NCBI GenBank assembly: GCA_965657135.1
Contig: CBFHNF010000008.1
Span: 49,583 to 113,582 of the forward strand
DNA from: HIMB11 sp965657135
Lineage (GTDB): Bacteria > Pseudomonadota > Alphaproteobacteria > Rhodobacterales > Rhodobacteraceae
DNA length: 64,000 bases
Reading direction: 5' to 3'
In this document: positions 25,852 to 35,640 of the stretch, piece by piece
Layout: every line of letters begins with the position of its first letter
Position numbering within the stretch: position 1 is the first letter of the stretch
Notes under the pieces: generated by a model
Database searches by the model: none
The model's input: only the letters and a program-made list of their open reading frames with translations
What the model was told of the DNA's origin: nothing
Program-made: the position numbers and the translations under genes

Positions 25852-28781
25852 GGCTTTCTAATTATGGACAAATTGACCGCGGTACCTCTATCAGTTTTCG
25901 ATTTGATGGCAAAACATATGGTGGGTTTCAGGGTGACACACTTGCGTCTGCGCTGTTGGCAAATGATGTGCGTCTTGTTGCACGCTCGTTCAAATACCAT
26001 CGTCCACGCGGTATTCTAAGCGCAGGCAGTGAAGAACCAAATGCAATCGTCACCGTTGGTACAGGCGTACATCAGGATCCCAATGTGCGCGCCACGGTTC
26101 AGGAAATTTATAATGGGTTTGAGGCCAGCTCCCAAAATCGGTGGCCCAGCCTGAAAACTGATTTTCTCTCTGTGAATGACCTTATGGCGCCGTTTTTGTC
26201 GGCGGGGTTTTATTATAAAACATTCATGTGGCCACGGGCGTTTTGGGAAAAACTGTATGAACCCATTATTCGCCGCGCCGCAGGTTTGGGCGCGCTCAGC
26301 GAAAAACCGAATGAGGATACCTATGAACGCGCATTCGCACATTGCGATGTTTTGGTGATCGGTGCGGGGCCTGCGGGATTATGGGCCGCGTATCAATTGG
26401 CGCAAACGGGATTGGATGTGATCCTTGCGGACGAAGATTTCCGCATGGGTGGGCGTCTAAACAGTGAAACAGATCAGATCGGCGGCAAACCCGCGGCAGA
26501 TTGGGCGGCAGAAATGGTTGCGACCTTGGGGCAGATGGAAAATGTCCGCCTTATGACGCGCACCACTGTCACTGGTGCCTATGATGGCGGAACCTACGGT
26601 GCGGTTGAACGTGTATCCCACCATGTGAATGATCGTGGCGGGGATCGCCCTTTGGAAACGTTTTGGCGCATTCATGCGAAACGCACGGTTTTGGCGGCGG
26701 GTGCGTTGGAACGTACTATCGGCTTCTCCAATAACGACCGTCCAGGTATCATGCAGGCGGGCGCTGTGCGCAGCTATCTGCATCGTTATGGTGTTGCGGC
26801 AGGAAAACGCGTGGTGGTTTTGGGAAACAACGATAATGCATTTCGCACGGCGCATGATCTATCCGCTGCGGGGGTTGAGGTTGCCGCCTACGTGGATGCG
26901 CGTGCAGATGCCGCGATTGAAGGCGATTTCCCAATTTATCGTCAGGCACATGTCACAGATACTAAAGGGCGCTTGGGCCTCACATCGGTTCAGATCAATG
27001 ATGGCGATCGTAACCATACCATTGCCGCTGATTGTTTGGCGGTCTCTGGTGGATGGAATCCTACGGTGCATCTGACTTGTCACATGAACGGGCGCCCAAA
27101 GTGGAACGAAGCCATTGCCAGTTTTGTCCCGACTGAGGGATCTATTCCTGGAATGTCCGTGGTTGGATCGGCTGCGGGCCATATGTCCACAGCAGCTTGT
27201 TTTGAAAGCGCGCAGGATGTTGCCGCGCGCCTTGCTGGTGATCTGGGCAAAGCCGCATCCTCAGTGGCGTTGCCGAGTGCCGAGAATACCACTTATGCGA
27301 TTGAGCCACTATGGACCGTGCCAGGCAAGGCCCGGGCGTGGCTAGATTATCAAAACGATGTCACTGTAAAGGACATCAAGCAGGCGGCCCAAGAAAATTT
27401 CCGTTCTGTCGAACATATGAAGCGCTATACGACCCAAGGTATGGCCACGGATCAGGGCAAAAATTCAAATGTTGCGGCACTGGCCTTGCTGGCGGACGCA
27501 ACTGGGCGGGGTATCCCCGAAACAGGAACCACAACGTTCCGTCCGCCCTATTCCCCAATTGCGATTGCGGCCATGGGCGGTGAAGCCCGAGGTACAGGGT
27601 TTGCGCCCGAACGGTTCACCACATCGCACGCTATTGCCAAAGAGATGGCAGCCCCCATGATCGAAGCGGGCCTATGGTATCGCCCCAGCTATTTCCCGGA
27701 ACATGGGGAAAGCACATGGCGGCAATCTTGTGATCGCGAGGTCATGATGGTGCGCGAAAATGTGGGTGTATGCGATGTCTCGACCTTGGGCAAAATCGAC
27801 ATTCAGGGCAAAGATGCCGCGAAACTACTGGATTTCATATATACCAACATGTTCAGCACGCTAAAGGTTGGGCGCGTGCGTTACGGTCTGATGTTGCGCG
27901 AAGATGGGCATGTCATGGACGACGGGACAACTGCGCGGTTGGGTGAAAATCATTATGTCATGACAACCACAACTGCGGCGGCGGGATTGGTCATGCGGCA
28001 TTTGGATTTTGTGACCCAATGTTTGCATCCTGAATGGGACGTCAGTTTCATTTCTGTCACTGAACAATGGGCGCAATTCGCTGTTGCAGGACCCAAAGCG
28101 CGTGATTTGCTTAGCAGTTTTGTTGATGGTGATATCAGCAACGATGCCTTTGGGTTCATGCAATGTGGCTCGATGAGCGTCATGGGCGTTTCTGGGCGTT
28201 TGTTCCGTATCTCATTCAGTGGTGAAATGGGGTATGAGGTTGCGGTGCCCGCGCGTTATGGCGATAGCCTGTTCAGATTGTTGGTGGCCAAAGCCGAGGA
28301 ATTAGGTGGTGGCGCCTATGGGATGGAGGCCCTGAACGTGCTGCGCATCGAAAAAGGGTTCATCACACACGCTGAAATTCATGGGCGTACAACGGCCTTT
28401 GACATTGGAATGGAGCGCATGATCAGCACGAAAAAAGATTGCATTGGAAAAGTGGCTGCCGCCCGCCCAGGGATGGTTGATCCAGATCGCGAACGTTTGG
28501 TTGGACTAAAGCCGATTGGCACCGTCAAGCAACTGACCGCTGGGGCGCATTTGTTTAATGAAGGTGACGCGCCCGTTCGCGTGAACGATCAGGGCTATAT
28601 CACATCGGTTGGCTATTCGCCGACCCTGGGGCATTTCATGGGGCTTGGGTTCTTGCGTAATGGCCCAAACCGTATTGGCGAACATGTGAAAATGGTGGAC
28701 CACCTACGCGGTGTTGAAGCGTTGTGCGAGGTGATTGATCCCGTGGCCTTTGATCCAGAGGGAGGGCGTCTGCGTGCTTAA
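25848..28781 (+). CDS. soxA: sarcosine oxidase subunit alpha
   Basis: Large subunit (977 residues) of heterotetrameric sarcosine oxidase. It has an N-terminal ferredoxin-like fold region (FRFDGKTYGGFQGDTLASALLAND), an NAD-binding domain (VLVIGAGPAGLWAAYQLA near 167), and a C-terminal aminomethyltransferase (GcvT-like) domain from about 590 that binds folate (FSGEMGYEVAVP, YGMEALNVLRIEKG). The enzyme converts the methyl group to 5,10-methylene-THF, which FolD can use. It overlaps soxD by 4 bases and soxG by 8 bases. Confidence 0.96.
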   Translation: MRLSNYGQIDRGTSISFRFDGKTYGGFQGDTLASALLANDVRLVARSFKYHRPRGILSAGSEEPNAIVTVGTGVHQDPNVRATVQEIYNGFEASSQNRWPSLKTDFLSVNDLMAPFLSAGFYYKTFMWPRAFWEKLYEPIIRRAAGLGALSEKPNEDTYERAFAHCDVLVIGAGPAGLWAAYQLAQTGLDVILADEDFRMGGRLNSETDQIGGKPAADWAAEMVATLGQMENVRLMTRTTVTGAYDGGTYGAVERVSHHVNDRGGDRPLETFWRIHAKRTVLAAGALERTIGFSNNDRPGIMQAGAVRSYLHRYGVAAGKRVVVLGNNDNAFRTAHDLSAAGVEVAAYVDARADAAIEGDFPIYRQAHVTDTKGRLGLTSVQINDGDRNHTIAADCLAVSGGWNPTVHLTCHMNGRPKWNEAIASFVPTEGSIPGMSVVGSAAGHMSTAACFESAQDVAARLAGDLGKAASSVALPSAENTTYAIEPLWTVPGKARAWLDYQNDVTVKDIKQAAQENFRSVEHMKRYTTQGMATDQGKNSNVAALALLADATGRGIPETGTTTFRPPYSPIAIAAMGGEARGTGFAPERFTTSHAIAKEMAAPMIEAGLWYRPSYFPEHGESTWRQSCDREVMMVRENVGVCDVSTLGKIDIQGKDAAKLLDFIYTNMFSTLKVGRVRYGLMLREDGHVMDDGTTARLGENHYVMTTTTAAAGLVMRHLDFVTQCLHPEWDVSFISVTEQWAQFAVAGPKARDLLSSFVDGDISNDAFGFMQCGSMSVMGVSGRLFRISFSGEMGYEVAVPARYGDSLFRLLVAKAEELGGGAYGMEALNVLRIEKGFITHAEIHGRTTAFDIGMERMISTKKDCIGKVAAARPGMVDPDRERLVGLKPIGTVKQLTAGAHLFNEGDAPVRVNDQGYITSVGYSPTLGHFMGLGFLRNGPNRIGEHVKMVDHLRGVEALCEVIDPVAFDPEGGRLRA

Positions 28782-29316
28782 ACTTGTTGCAAAATCCCCA
28801 GCCGAGGGCATGGTTCCACTCAGTGTTGGAACGATGAAGCTAAATGAAATTGTGCCTGCTGCGATCACATCTATCGCCTGTTATCACGGGCAAGCGGATG
28901 CGCTTTCGACTGTGTTAAAAGACCATCATGGCATGGCGCTTCCCAAAACGGGGCAGGCGACAGGTCGTGCGGGTGCGCGTGCGATTTGGGCGGGTCCATC
29001 AGTGTTTTTGATAGGCCCTGAACCACATGCAGATCTGTCAAGTCACGCGGCAGTTGTGGATCAAAGTGACAGTTGGTGCGTTCTAAACCTGAAAGGCGCG
29101 GATGTAGAAGCGGTTCTTGCGCGTCTGAGTAGTGTGGACATGCGCCTTAAGTCGATGAAAAAGGGACAGGTTATTCGCTCGCAACTTCAGCACATGAATG
29201 CCATCTATCACCGTGTTGGCGAGGATAGCTTTGATATTTATGCTTTTCGTTCGATGGCTAAAACCATGGTGCACGATCTGGAACGGGCGATGCGCTATAT
29301 TGCGGCGCGGGGATAG
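28774..29316 (+). CDS. soxG: sarcosine oxidase subunit gamma
   Basis: Fourth subunit (180 residues), related to the GcvT fold. GARAIWAGPSVFLIGP, DQSDSWCVLNLKG and the C-terminal FRSMAKTMVHDLERAMRYIA match SoxG. A GTG at 28774 inside the end of the alpha gene, with GGAGGG about 9 bases upstream, is the best start; the longer frame reads into alpha-subunit sequence. Last gene of the operon. Confidence 0.9.
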   Translation: MLKLVAKSPAEGMVPLSVGTMKLNEIVPAAITSIACYHGQADALSTVLKDHHGMALPKTGQATGRAGARAIWAGPSVFLIGPEPHADLSSHAAVVDQSDSWCVLNLKGADVEAVLARLSSVDMRLKSMKKGQVIRSQLQHMNAIYHRVGEDSFDIYAFRSMAKTMVHDLERAMRYIAARG

Positions 29317-29342
29317 GGTGGCTTTACATAATGTGTTGGGAT

Positions 29343-29358
29343 ACGCGCGGCCGCGCGT
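29343..29358. repeat. 16-bp perfect palindrome upstream of dnaG
   Basis: ACGCGCGGCCGCGCGT, a perfect GC-only-core palindrome containing a NotI-type octamer, in the 106-base gap between soxG and dnaG. A second small hairpin (TGGAGT/ACTCCA, 29362-29379) follows. The pair may end the soxG transcript, but neither has a T-run. Confidence 0.4.
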
Positions 29359-29422
29359 CGTTGGAGTGAATTAACTCCATTCCCCCCTAGACTCTGGGCC
29401 CTGCGCCCCTCATATTTTCGAA

Positions 29423-31357
29423 ATGAGCCTGCCACCCGGATTCCTTGATGAATTGCGCACCCGCGTGCCCTTGTCCCAAGTTGTTGGGCGCAAGGTGTCA
29501 TGGGACATGCGCAAATCCAATCAGGGCAAAGGTGATTATTGGGCGCCGTGTCCGTTTCATCAGGAAAAAACGGCCTCGTTCCACGTGCAAGACGCCAAAG
29601 GGTTCTATTATTGCTTTGGCTGTCAGGCCAAAGGGGACGCCATCGGGTTTATCAAAGAAACCGAAAATGTTGGCTTTATGGAGGCTGTTGAAATCCTTGC
29701 CTCTGAAGCGGGGATGAGCGTTCCCAAGCCTGACCCCAAGATGGCGGAAAAGGCGGATCGGCGCAAAGAATTGGCCGATGTCATGGATGAGGCCGTACGT
29801 TGGTTTCAAATGGCGTTGAAGACAGGTGCTGCTGGTGATGCGCGACAATACTTGGATCGTCGTGGCCTAACCGGCGATGCGTTGCAGCAATTCGAAATCG
29901 GGTTTGCCCCGAATGACAGGTCTGGTTTGAAATCCGCGCTGATGGGACGCGGCATTTCCGAACAGATGTTGATTGATACGGGTTTGGTTATAAAACCAGA
30001 TGATGGCGGCGCCAGTTATGATCGGTTTCGCGGTCGCATTATGTTTCCCATTCGTGATGCACGTGGGCGCTGCGTGGCCTTTGGCGGTCGCGCGATGGAC
30101 CCGAATGCGCGCGCGAAGTATTTGAATTCGCCAGAAACCATTCTGTTTGATAAGGGGCGCAGCCTGTATCATCACGGACCTGCACGCGCGGCTGTGGGGC
30201 GGGGTCAGCCCTTGATTGTGTCCGAAGGATACATGGATGTAATCGCATTGGTGCGTGCTGGGTTTGAAGGCGCGGTTGCGCCACTTGGAACCGCAATTAC
30301 AGAACATCAACTGGCTATGATGTGGCAGATCACACCTGAACCTATCATCGCGTTAGATGGTGATAAGGCGGGTTTACGCGCGGCCTATCGCCTAATTGAT
30401 TTGGCGTTACCACTTCTTCAAACGGGTCGTGCTCTGCGTTTTGCCTTGATGCCAGAGGGGCAGGATCCCGACGATGTTCTGCGTGCAAAAGGGGCAAGTG
30501 CCGTCCAGTCAATCTTGGACAACGCTGTGCCATTAGTTGAATTGTTGTGGCGCCGAGAAACGGAGGGGCACAGTTTTGATAGTCCAGATCGCAAGGCCGC
30601 ACTAGATAAGCGACTGCGTGGATCAGTTGGGCAAATACAGGACCAAAATTTACGATCCCACTATGAGCAGGCTGTCAAAGACTTGCGATGGAACTTCTTT
30701 CGTGCAACGCGCACCTACAAACCTGGATCAACACGTAATGCACCCCAGCCTGTGGGCGCATCAACCAAAGGATCCGTTTTGGCCGCGGGCGAAGGTGACG
30801 TTGCACAGTATTTGCGCGAGGCTGTGATATTAGGGGTTTTGATCCGCTATCCCAATCTTGTTTTGGAATTTTTGGATGATTTGGCCATGTTGGATTTAGA
30901 ACACGGCGATCATCCTGCGATGTTACGGATTTTGATGCGTCATTTTCAGGATGCTGAATTTGATCCTACCCTTGTTCTGCGTGAAAATCTGGGGGCAGAT
31001 CTTCTTGAAAAATTCATGTCTCTTGGCCATTTACATATCGTACCCTGTTTGCGCCGTGTTGGAGATGAAGATATGGCGCGTCTTACATTAAAAGAAGAAT
31101 TGGAAAAATTAGGTGCGCACCGCGGATTAGAGGCAGAACTACAAGAAAGTTCCCAAATCACCGATAACACACTTGATGAATGGGTGCTGCACCGTTTGGG
31201 GCAGGCCGCGCATGCGGCAAATCAGGCGCAAAGGGCGGACCAAGATGACCAAACACAATATGATGTCGCCGATAACGGTGCGCGAATCAGTCGAGATGAA
31301 CGCAACAAATTGGACGACCTGATAGGTGCAATCCGATTTCAAAAAACAAAAAAATGA
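29423..31357 (+). CDS. dnaG: DNA primase
   Basis: Synthesises RNA primers at the replication fork. The N-terminal CHC2 zinc-binding domain (CPFHQEKTASF...YYCFGC) is complete. The catalytic TOPRIM core has SEGYMDVIAL and DGDKAGLRAAYR, and a C-terminal DnaB-interacting region follows. Its 644 residues are usual. dnaG followed by rpoD is the conserved macromolecular-synthesis order; the 110-base gap to rpoD likely has its own promoter. Confidence 0.97.
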   Translation: MSLPPGFLDELRTRVPLSQVVGRKVSWDMRKSNQGKGDYWAPCPFHQEKTASFHVQDAKGFYYCFGCQAKGDAIGFIKETENVGFMEAVEILASEAGMSVPKPDPKMAEKADRRKELADVMDEAVRWFQMALKTGAAGDARQYLDRRGLTGDALQQFEIGFAPNDRSGLKSALMGRGISEQMLIDTGLVIKPDDGGASYDRFRGRIMFPIRDARGRCVAFGGRAMDPNARAKYLNSPETILFDKGRSLYHHGPARAAVGRGQPLIVSEGYMDVIALVRAGFEGAVAPLGTAITEHQLAMMWQITPEPIIALDGDKAGLRAAYRLIDLALPLLQTGRALRFALMPEGQDPDDVLRAKGASAVQSILDNAVPLVELLWRRETEGHSFDSPDRKAALDKRLRGSVGQIQDQNLRSHYEQAVKDLRWNFFRATRTYKPGSTRNAPQPVGASTKGSVLAAGEGDVAQYLREAVILGVLIRYPNLVLEFLDDLAMLDLEHGDHPAMLRILMRHFQDAEFDPTLVLRENLGADLLEKFMSLGHLHIVPCLRRVGDEDMARLTLKEELEKLGAHRGLEAELQESSQITDNTLDEWVLHRLGQAAHAANQAQRADQDDQTQYDVADNGARISRDERNKLDDLIGAIRFQKTKK

Positions 31358-31467
31358 TGAATCAGTAAAGATTCGTCAAAGAATTAGGGCTAAGAGGGTG
31401 TCCGAATCACCACAAATCGTTATTGATTCTAAAAACCGAATCGCTCTGTCCAAGTTAGGAGACCTAT

Positions 31468-33441
31468 ATGGCCGCTTCCGAGAACGAAGATCGCAAAACA
31501 GATGATCAGGAAACAGAAGTTTCCCTTGATATGAGCCAGACACAAATCAAGCGTATGATCGCCGAAGCGCGTGAACGTGGTTACATCACCTACGACCAGC
31601 TGAATACTGTTTTGCCACCTGATCAAGTGTCCTCGGAACAGATTGAAGATGTGATGTCCATGCTTTCGGAAATGGGCATCAATATCATCGAAGATGATGA
31701 GGTCGAAGACGAAGATCGTGGGCCAACAGACTTGGTTGCAACAGGTGCCAAAGATGTTGCCGTTTCCGCAGGTGAAACAGAGAAATTAGACCGTACTGAC
31801 GACCCCGTTCGGATGTATTTGCGCGAAATGGGGTCTGTTGAACTGCTGAGCCGAGAAGGCGAAATTGCGATCGCCAAACGGATCGAAGCGGGTCGAAATA
31901 CGATGATTTTGGGCCTTTGCGAAAGCCCTTTGACATTTCAGGCGATCACCATCTGGCGCGAAGAGCTATTGAACGAAGACATTCTTTTACGTGATGTGAT
32001 CGACCTTGAGGCGACGTTTGGCACTCAGATGGACGAAGACGGCGTTGAACCTGTCCTGGATACCACGGCGGCGACAGCTGCTGCTGCGAACAAAACTGAC
32101 GAACCAGAATATGACGCAGACGGAAATCCCATCGTAAAAGATGACGATGACGATGACGATGAACAATCAAATATGTCATTGGCCGCGATGGAAGCCGCGC
32201 TAAAGCCCAAAGTATTGGAGACACTTGAACGCATCGCAATCGATTATGAGCGTTTGTCAGAGATGCAGGATATTCGTATTTCGGCAACGCTGAACGAAGG
32301 CGCTGCGATGACGGACACAGAAGAAGAAACTTATCAATTATTGCGCTCTGATATCGTGATCTTGGTGAATGAACTGCATCTTCACAATAACAGGATTGAG
32401 GCCCTAATCGATCAGCTATACGGCATCAACCGTCGTATCATGCAGATTGACAGCGCCGTAGTTAAATTGGCCGATCAAGCACGCATCAACCGTCGCGAAT
32501 TTATCGAAGAATACCGTGGCCGTGAATTGGATCCAAGTTGGTTGGATGATATGGCCGAAAAATCAGGTCGCGGCTGGCAGATGTTTATTGAGCGTTCGCG
32601 CGAAAAAGCAGAGGAACTGCGCTCTGATATGGCGCAAGTTGGTCAGTATGTGGGTTTGGATATTTCTGAATTCCGCCGCATCGTATCCCAAGTTCAAAAG
32701 GGTGAGAAAGAAGCGCGTCAGGCCAAAAAAGAAATGGTCGAAGCGAACCTGCGTTTGGTAATTTCAATTGCCAAAAAATATACTAATCGTGGCCTTCAAT
32801 TCTTGGATCTTATCCAAGAGGGGAACATTGGTCTTATGAAGGCGGTGGATAAATTTGAATATCGCCGTGGCTATAAATTCTCGACCTATGCGACTTGGTG
32901 GATCCGCCAGGCGATTACGCGCTCGATTGCTGATCAGGCGCGAACAATTCGTATTCCGGTTCACATGATCGAAACGATCAACAAATTGGTACGTACAGGT
33001 CGTCAGATGTTGCACGAAATTGGTCGCGAACCCACGCCAGAGGAATTGGCAGATAAACTGCAAATGCCACTGGAAAAAGTGCGCAAGGTTATGAAAATCG
33101 CGAAAGAGCCGATTTCGCTGGAAACGCCTATCGGGGATGAAGAAGACAGCCAATTGGGTGATTTCATCGAGGATAAGAATGCAATCCTACCGTTGGATAG
33201 CGCGATCCAAGAAAACCTAAAGGAAACAACAACCCGTGTCCTATCATCCCTTACACCACGCGAAGAACGCGTGTTGCGCATGCGTTTTGGTATCGGGATG
33301 AACACGGACCATACACTAGAAGAAGTGGGCCAGCAGTTCAGCGTGACACGCGAACGTATTCGCCAGATCGAGGCGAAGGCGCTGCGCAAACTGAAACACC
33401 CCAGCAGATCGCGTAAATTGCGATCATTCCTTGATCAATAA
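31468..33441 (+). CDS. rpoD: RNA polymerase primary sigma factor RpoD
   Basis: Housekeeping sigma-70 of 657 residues. Region 1.1 is at the N-terminus (RGYITYDQLNTVLP), region 1.2 is DDPVRMYLREMGSVELLSREGE, and the non-conserved region has a run of seven aspartates at 225-231. Regions 2.1-2.4 include NLRLVISIAKKY, DLIQEGNIGLMKAVDKFEY and YATWWIRQAITR; region 3 and region 4 (RERIRQIEAKALRKLKHP) follow. TTAGGAG precedes the ATG. A hairpin terminator follows. Confidence 0.98.
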   Translation: MAASENEDRKTDDQETEVSLDMSQTQIKRMIAEARERGYITYDQLNTVLPPDQVSSEQIEDVMSMLSEMGINIIEDDEVEDEDRGPTDLVATGAKDVAVSAGETEKLDRTDDPVRMYLREMGSVELLSREGEIAIAKRIEAGRNTMILGLCESPLTFQAITIWREELLNEDILLRDVIDLEATFGTQMDEDGVEPVLDTTAATAAAANKTDEPEYDADGNPIVKDDDDDDDEQSNMSLAAMEAALKPKVLETLERIAIDYERLSEMQDIRISATLNEGAAMTDTEEETYQLLRSDIVILVNELHLHNNRIEALIDQLYGINRRIMQIDSAVVKLADQARINRREFIEEYRGRELDPSWLDDMAEKSGRGWQMFIERSREKAEELRSDMAQVGQYVGLDISEFRRIVSQVQKGEKEARQAKKEMVEANLRLVISIAKKYTNRGLQFLDLIQEGNIGLMKAVDKFEYRRGYKFSTYATWWIRQAITRSIADQARTIRIPVHMIETINKLVRTGRQMLHEIGREPTPEELADKLQMPLEKVRKVMKIAKEPISLETPIGDEEDSQLGDFIEDKNAILPLDSAIQENLKETTTRVLSSLTPREERVLRMRFGIGMNTDHTLEEVGQQFSVTRERIRQIEAKALRKLKHPSRSRKLRSFLDQ

Positions 33442-33450
33442 GGTTTTCCA

Positions 33451-33474
33451 GGGCATCCAATTTGGGTGCCCTTA
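33451..33474 (+). terminator. Rho-independent terminator after rpoD
   Basis: GGGCATCC/GGGTGCCC, an 8-bp stem with one G-U pair and a 5-base loop, followed by TTATT, 10 bases after the rpoD stop. Confidence 0.7.
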
Positions 33475-33486
33475 TTCACTCCTGCG

Positions 33487-33897
33487 ATGGTTATGCACAC
33501 ACAATTTACTATAAAAACCCATGGACCTGGCCTATATGAATTTACGGATCAGGTCGCATCGTGGGTACAGGGTGATGGCGTTTTGACTTTGTTCATTCAA
33601 CACACGTCAGCCAGTCTCTTGATACAAGAAAACGCTGACCCAGAGGTCAAAACAGATTTAACGCATTTCTTTGGTAAACTTGTTCCGCGGGCCAATGATT
33701 CAAGTATGAATTATTTGACACACCGATACGAGGGGGATGACGACATGCCAGGTCACATAAAGGCTGCGTTATTGCCTGTTTCGCTTCAGATACCTGTTTT
33801 AAATTCACAACTTTCCTTGGGAACATGGCAGGGAATTTATGTGTTTGAACATCGTGATGCGCCCCATCGTCGGAACGTGATCGCGTCACTTAGCTAG
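33487..33897 (+). CDS. YjbQ family protein (UPF0047)
   Basis: About 136 residues of the YjbQ fold. The family's conserved QHTSASLLIQENADPEV, the central HRYEGDDDMPGHIKAALL with metal-type His/Asp residues, and GTWQGIYVFEHRD near the end are visible. Some members can replace thiamine-phosphate synthase, but the true role is uncertain. ATG 33487 is preferred because the earlier in-frame ATG lies inside the rpoD terminator; the ATG at 33493 is an alternative. Confidence 0.88.
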   Translation: MVMHTQFTIKTHGPGLYEFTDQVASWVQGDGVLTLFIQHTSASLLIQENADPEVKTDLTHFFGKLVPRANDSSMNYLTHRYEGDDDMPGHIKAALLPVSLQIPVLNSQLSLGTWQGIYVFEHRDAPHRRNVIASLS

Positions 33898-34047
33898 AAA
33901 TCTATGAATTTGATTTAAATTCTAAATCTAGCGATCTAAAAACGGGTCTACCCAAACCCTAGCGGATGTCCTATAGTGGCTGTGGATAAGTGGGCGTCGC
34001 GCACCCCTTGGTGTTGGTGTTGCGCGAAATTTAGGAAAGGTGCAGGC

Positions 34048-34515
34048 ATGCGTTGTCCGTTTTGTGGGAATATCGACACTCAGGTCAAGGATTCACGCCC
34101 AGCTGAGGATCACGTTTCAATCCGTCGGCGTCGATTTTGTTCCGCATGTGGAGGGCGCTTTACGACCTATGAACGCGTGCAATTGCGCGATTTGGTTGTG
34201 ATTAAATCAAGTGGCCGCCGAGAAGATTTTGAACGCGAGAAATTAGAACGCTCTATCCGAATTGCACTGCAAAAGCGTCCCGTTGAACATGAACGTATGG
34301 AGCAGATGATTTCTGGCATTGTGCGTCGATTGGAAAGCATGGGCGAAACTGATATCCCATCTAAAATGATTGGTGAAATCGTGATGGAGGCCTTGGCGCG
34401 TATTGATACGGTGGCTTATGTACGCTTTGCCTCGGTCTATAAAAATTTCCAAGAGGCGGATGATTTCGACAAATTCGTCTCAGAATTGCGTCCGAAACCA
34501 GCAGAAGAAGAGTAA
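34048..34515 (+). CDS. nrdR: transcriptional repressor NrdR
   Basis: Repressor of ribonucleotide reductase genes (155 residues). The zinc ribbon is CPFCGNIDTQVKDSR...CSACGGRFTTYE, followed by an ATP-cone domain with VVIKSSGRREDFEREKL. ATG 34048 has AGGAAAGG upstream; the frame upstream of it is not NrdR-like. It lies 3 bases before ribD, a pairing seen in many proteobacteria. Confidence 0.97.
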   Translation: MRCPFCGNIDTQVKDSRPAEDHVSIRRRRFCSACGGRFTTYERVQLRDLVVIKSSGRREDFEREKLERSIRIALQKRPVEHERMEQMISGIVRRLESMGETDIPSKMIGEIVMEALARIDTVAYVRFASVYKNFQEADDFDKFVSELRPKPAEEE

Positions 34516-34518
34516 TCC

Positions 34519-35613
34519 ATGTCCCACGAACGTTTCATGGAGCATGCGCTTAGCCTTGGGCGGCGCGGGCTGGGACGGGTGTGGCCAAACCCTGCTGTTG
34601 GATGCATCATCGTCCAAGATGGACGGATTGTCGGACGGGGATTCACGCAAACCGGCGGGCGCCCACATGCTGAGACCGTTGCACTTGCCCAGGCGGGACA
34701 ATCAGCGCTTGGCGCAACGGCCTATGTGACGTTAGAACCTTGTTCTCATCACGGCAAAACACCCCCGTGTGCGCAGGCATTGATAGATGCGGGGATTGCC
34801 CATGTTGTTTGTGCGATACAGGACAGTGATCCGCGCGTGAATGGTGCAGGGTTTGACATGTTACGTAAGGCTGGCATTCAGGTGACGACAGGTGTTTGTG
34901 CACACCAGGCTGCTTTGGATCATGCCGGGTTTTTCAATAAGACCAATTTGGGCCGTCCGTTTGTTTCACTAAAACTCGCCAACAGTTTTGATGGTCGTAT
35001 TGCAACTGCCAGTGGTGATAGTAAGTGGATTACAGGCCAAGATGCGCGCCGTTTGGTTCACAGTATGCGGTCAAATCATGATGCTGTATTGGTTGGGGCA
35101 GGGACCGCGCGTATCGATGACCCCCTGCTAACCGTGCGCGGATTGGGCATCGAACATCAACCGGTACGTGTCGTTGTGTCACGAAAATTGGATGTGCCGA
35201 TTGAGGGCGCGCTGGCGCAGTCATTGGAAACAGCTCCTCTTTGGCTGTGCCATAGTCAAGAGGCACCCCAAGAACGCATTCAGGCGTGGAAAAAGCGCGA
35301 TGCCACCTTGATCCAGTGTGATGTTGAAAATGGTCAAATTTCGATTTCGGACATGTTACAAAAACTGGCAGATCAGGGTTTGACCCGTTTGTTTTGCGAG
35401 GGTGGCGGGACGCTTGCGGCTGCTCTGTTACTGTCCGATGTTGTCGATCAATTGATCGGCTTTCAGGCTGGGGTCGTCATCGGCGCCGAGGGTCAACCCG
35501 CAATTGGGGCGCTTGGGTTTGGAAAATTGATGGAAGCGCCGCGTTTCACGCTTCGCTCTGCACAAAGTGTTGGAAACGATGTTGTGTGCATCTGGTCGCG
35601 TTCGTTGGGCTAG
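34519..35613 (+). CDS. ribD: bifunctional riboflavin deaminase/reductase RibD
   Basis: Two steps of riboflavin synthesis. The N-terminal deaminase zinc site is HAETVAL plus EPCSHHGKTPPC; the C-terminal reductase domain begins near 150 (RPFVSLKLANSFDGRIA) and carries LVGAGTARIDDPLL. Its 364 residues are normal. It is coupled to nrdR (3-base gap). The next rib gene, ribE, is 440 bases away beyond a decayed gene. Confidence 0.96.
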   Translation: MSHERFMEHALSLGRRGLGRVWPNPAVGCIIVQDGRIVGRGFTQTGGRPHAETVALAQAGQSALGATAYVTLEPCSHHGKTPPCAQALIDAGIAHVVCAIQDSDPRVNGAGFDMLRKAGIQVTTGVCAHQAALDHAGFFNKTNLGRPFVSLKLANSFDGRIATASGDSKWITGQDARRLVHSMRSNHDAVLVGAGTARIDDPLLTVRGLGIEHQPVRVVVSRKLDVPIEGALAQSLETAPLWLCHSQEAPQERIQAWKKRDATLIQCDVENGQISISDMLQKLADQGLTRLFCEGGGTLAAALLLSDVVDQLIGFQAGVVIGAEGQPAIGALGFGKLMEAPRFTLRSAQSVGNDVVCIWSRSLG

Positions 35614-35640
35614 AACCTGTTGCCCCAACATCGCACTTTG

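Noticed and set aside
26457..26855. 132-codon minus-strand frame within sarcosine oxidase alpha
   Set aside because: Lies entirely within a conserved gene on the other strand and shows no domain.
29867..30310. 147-codon minus-strand frame opposite dnaG
   Set aside because: Antisense to the catalytic core of primase, no start context, no family match.
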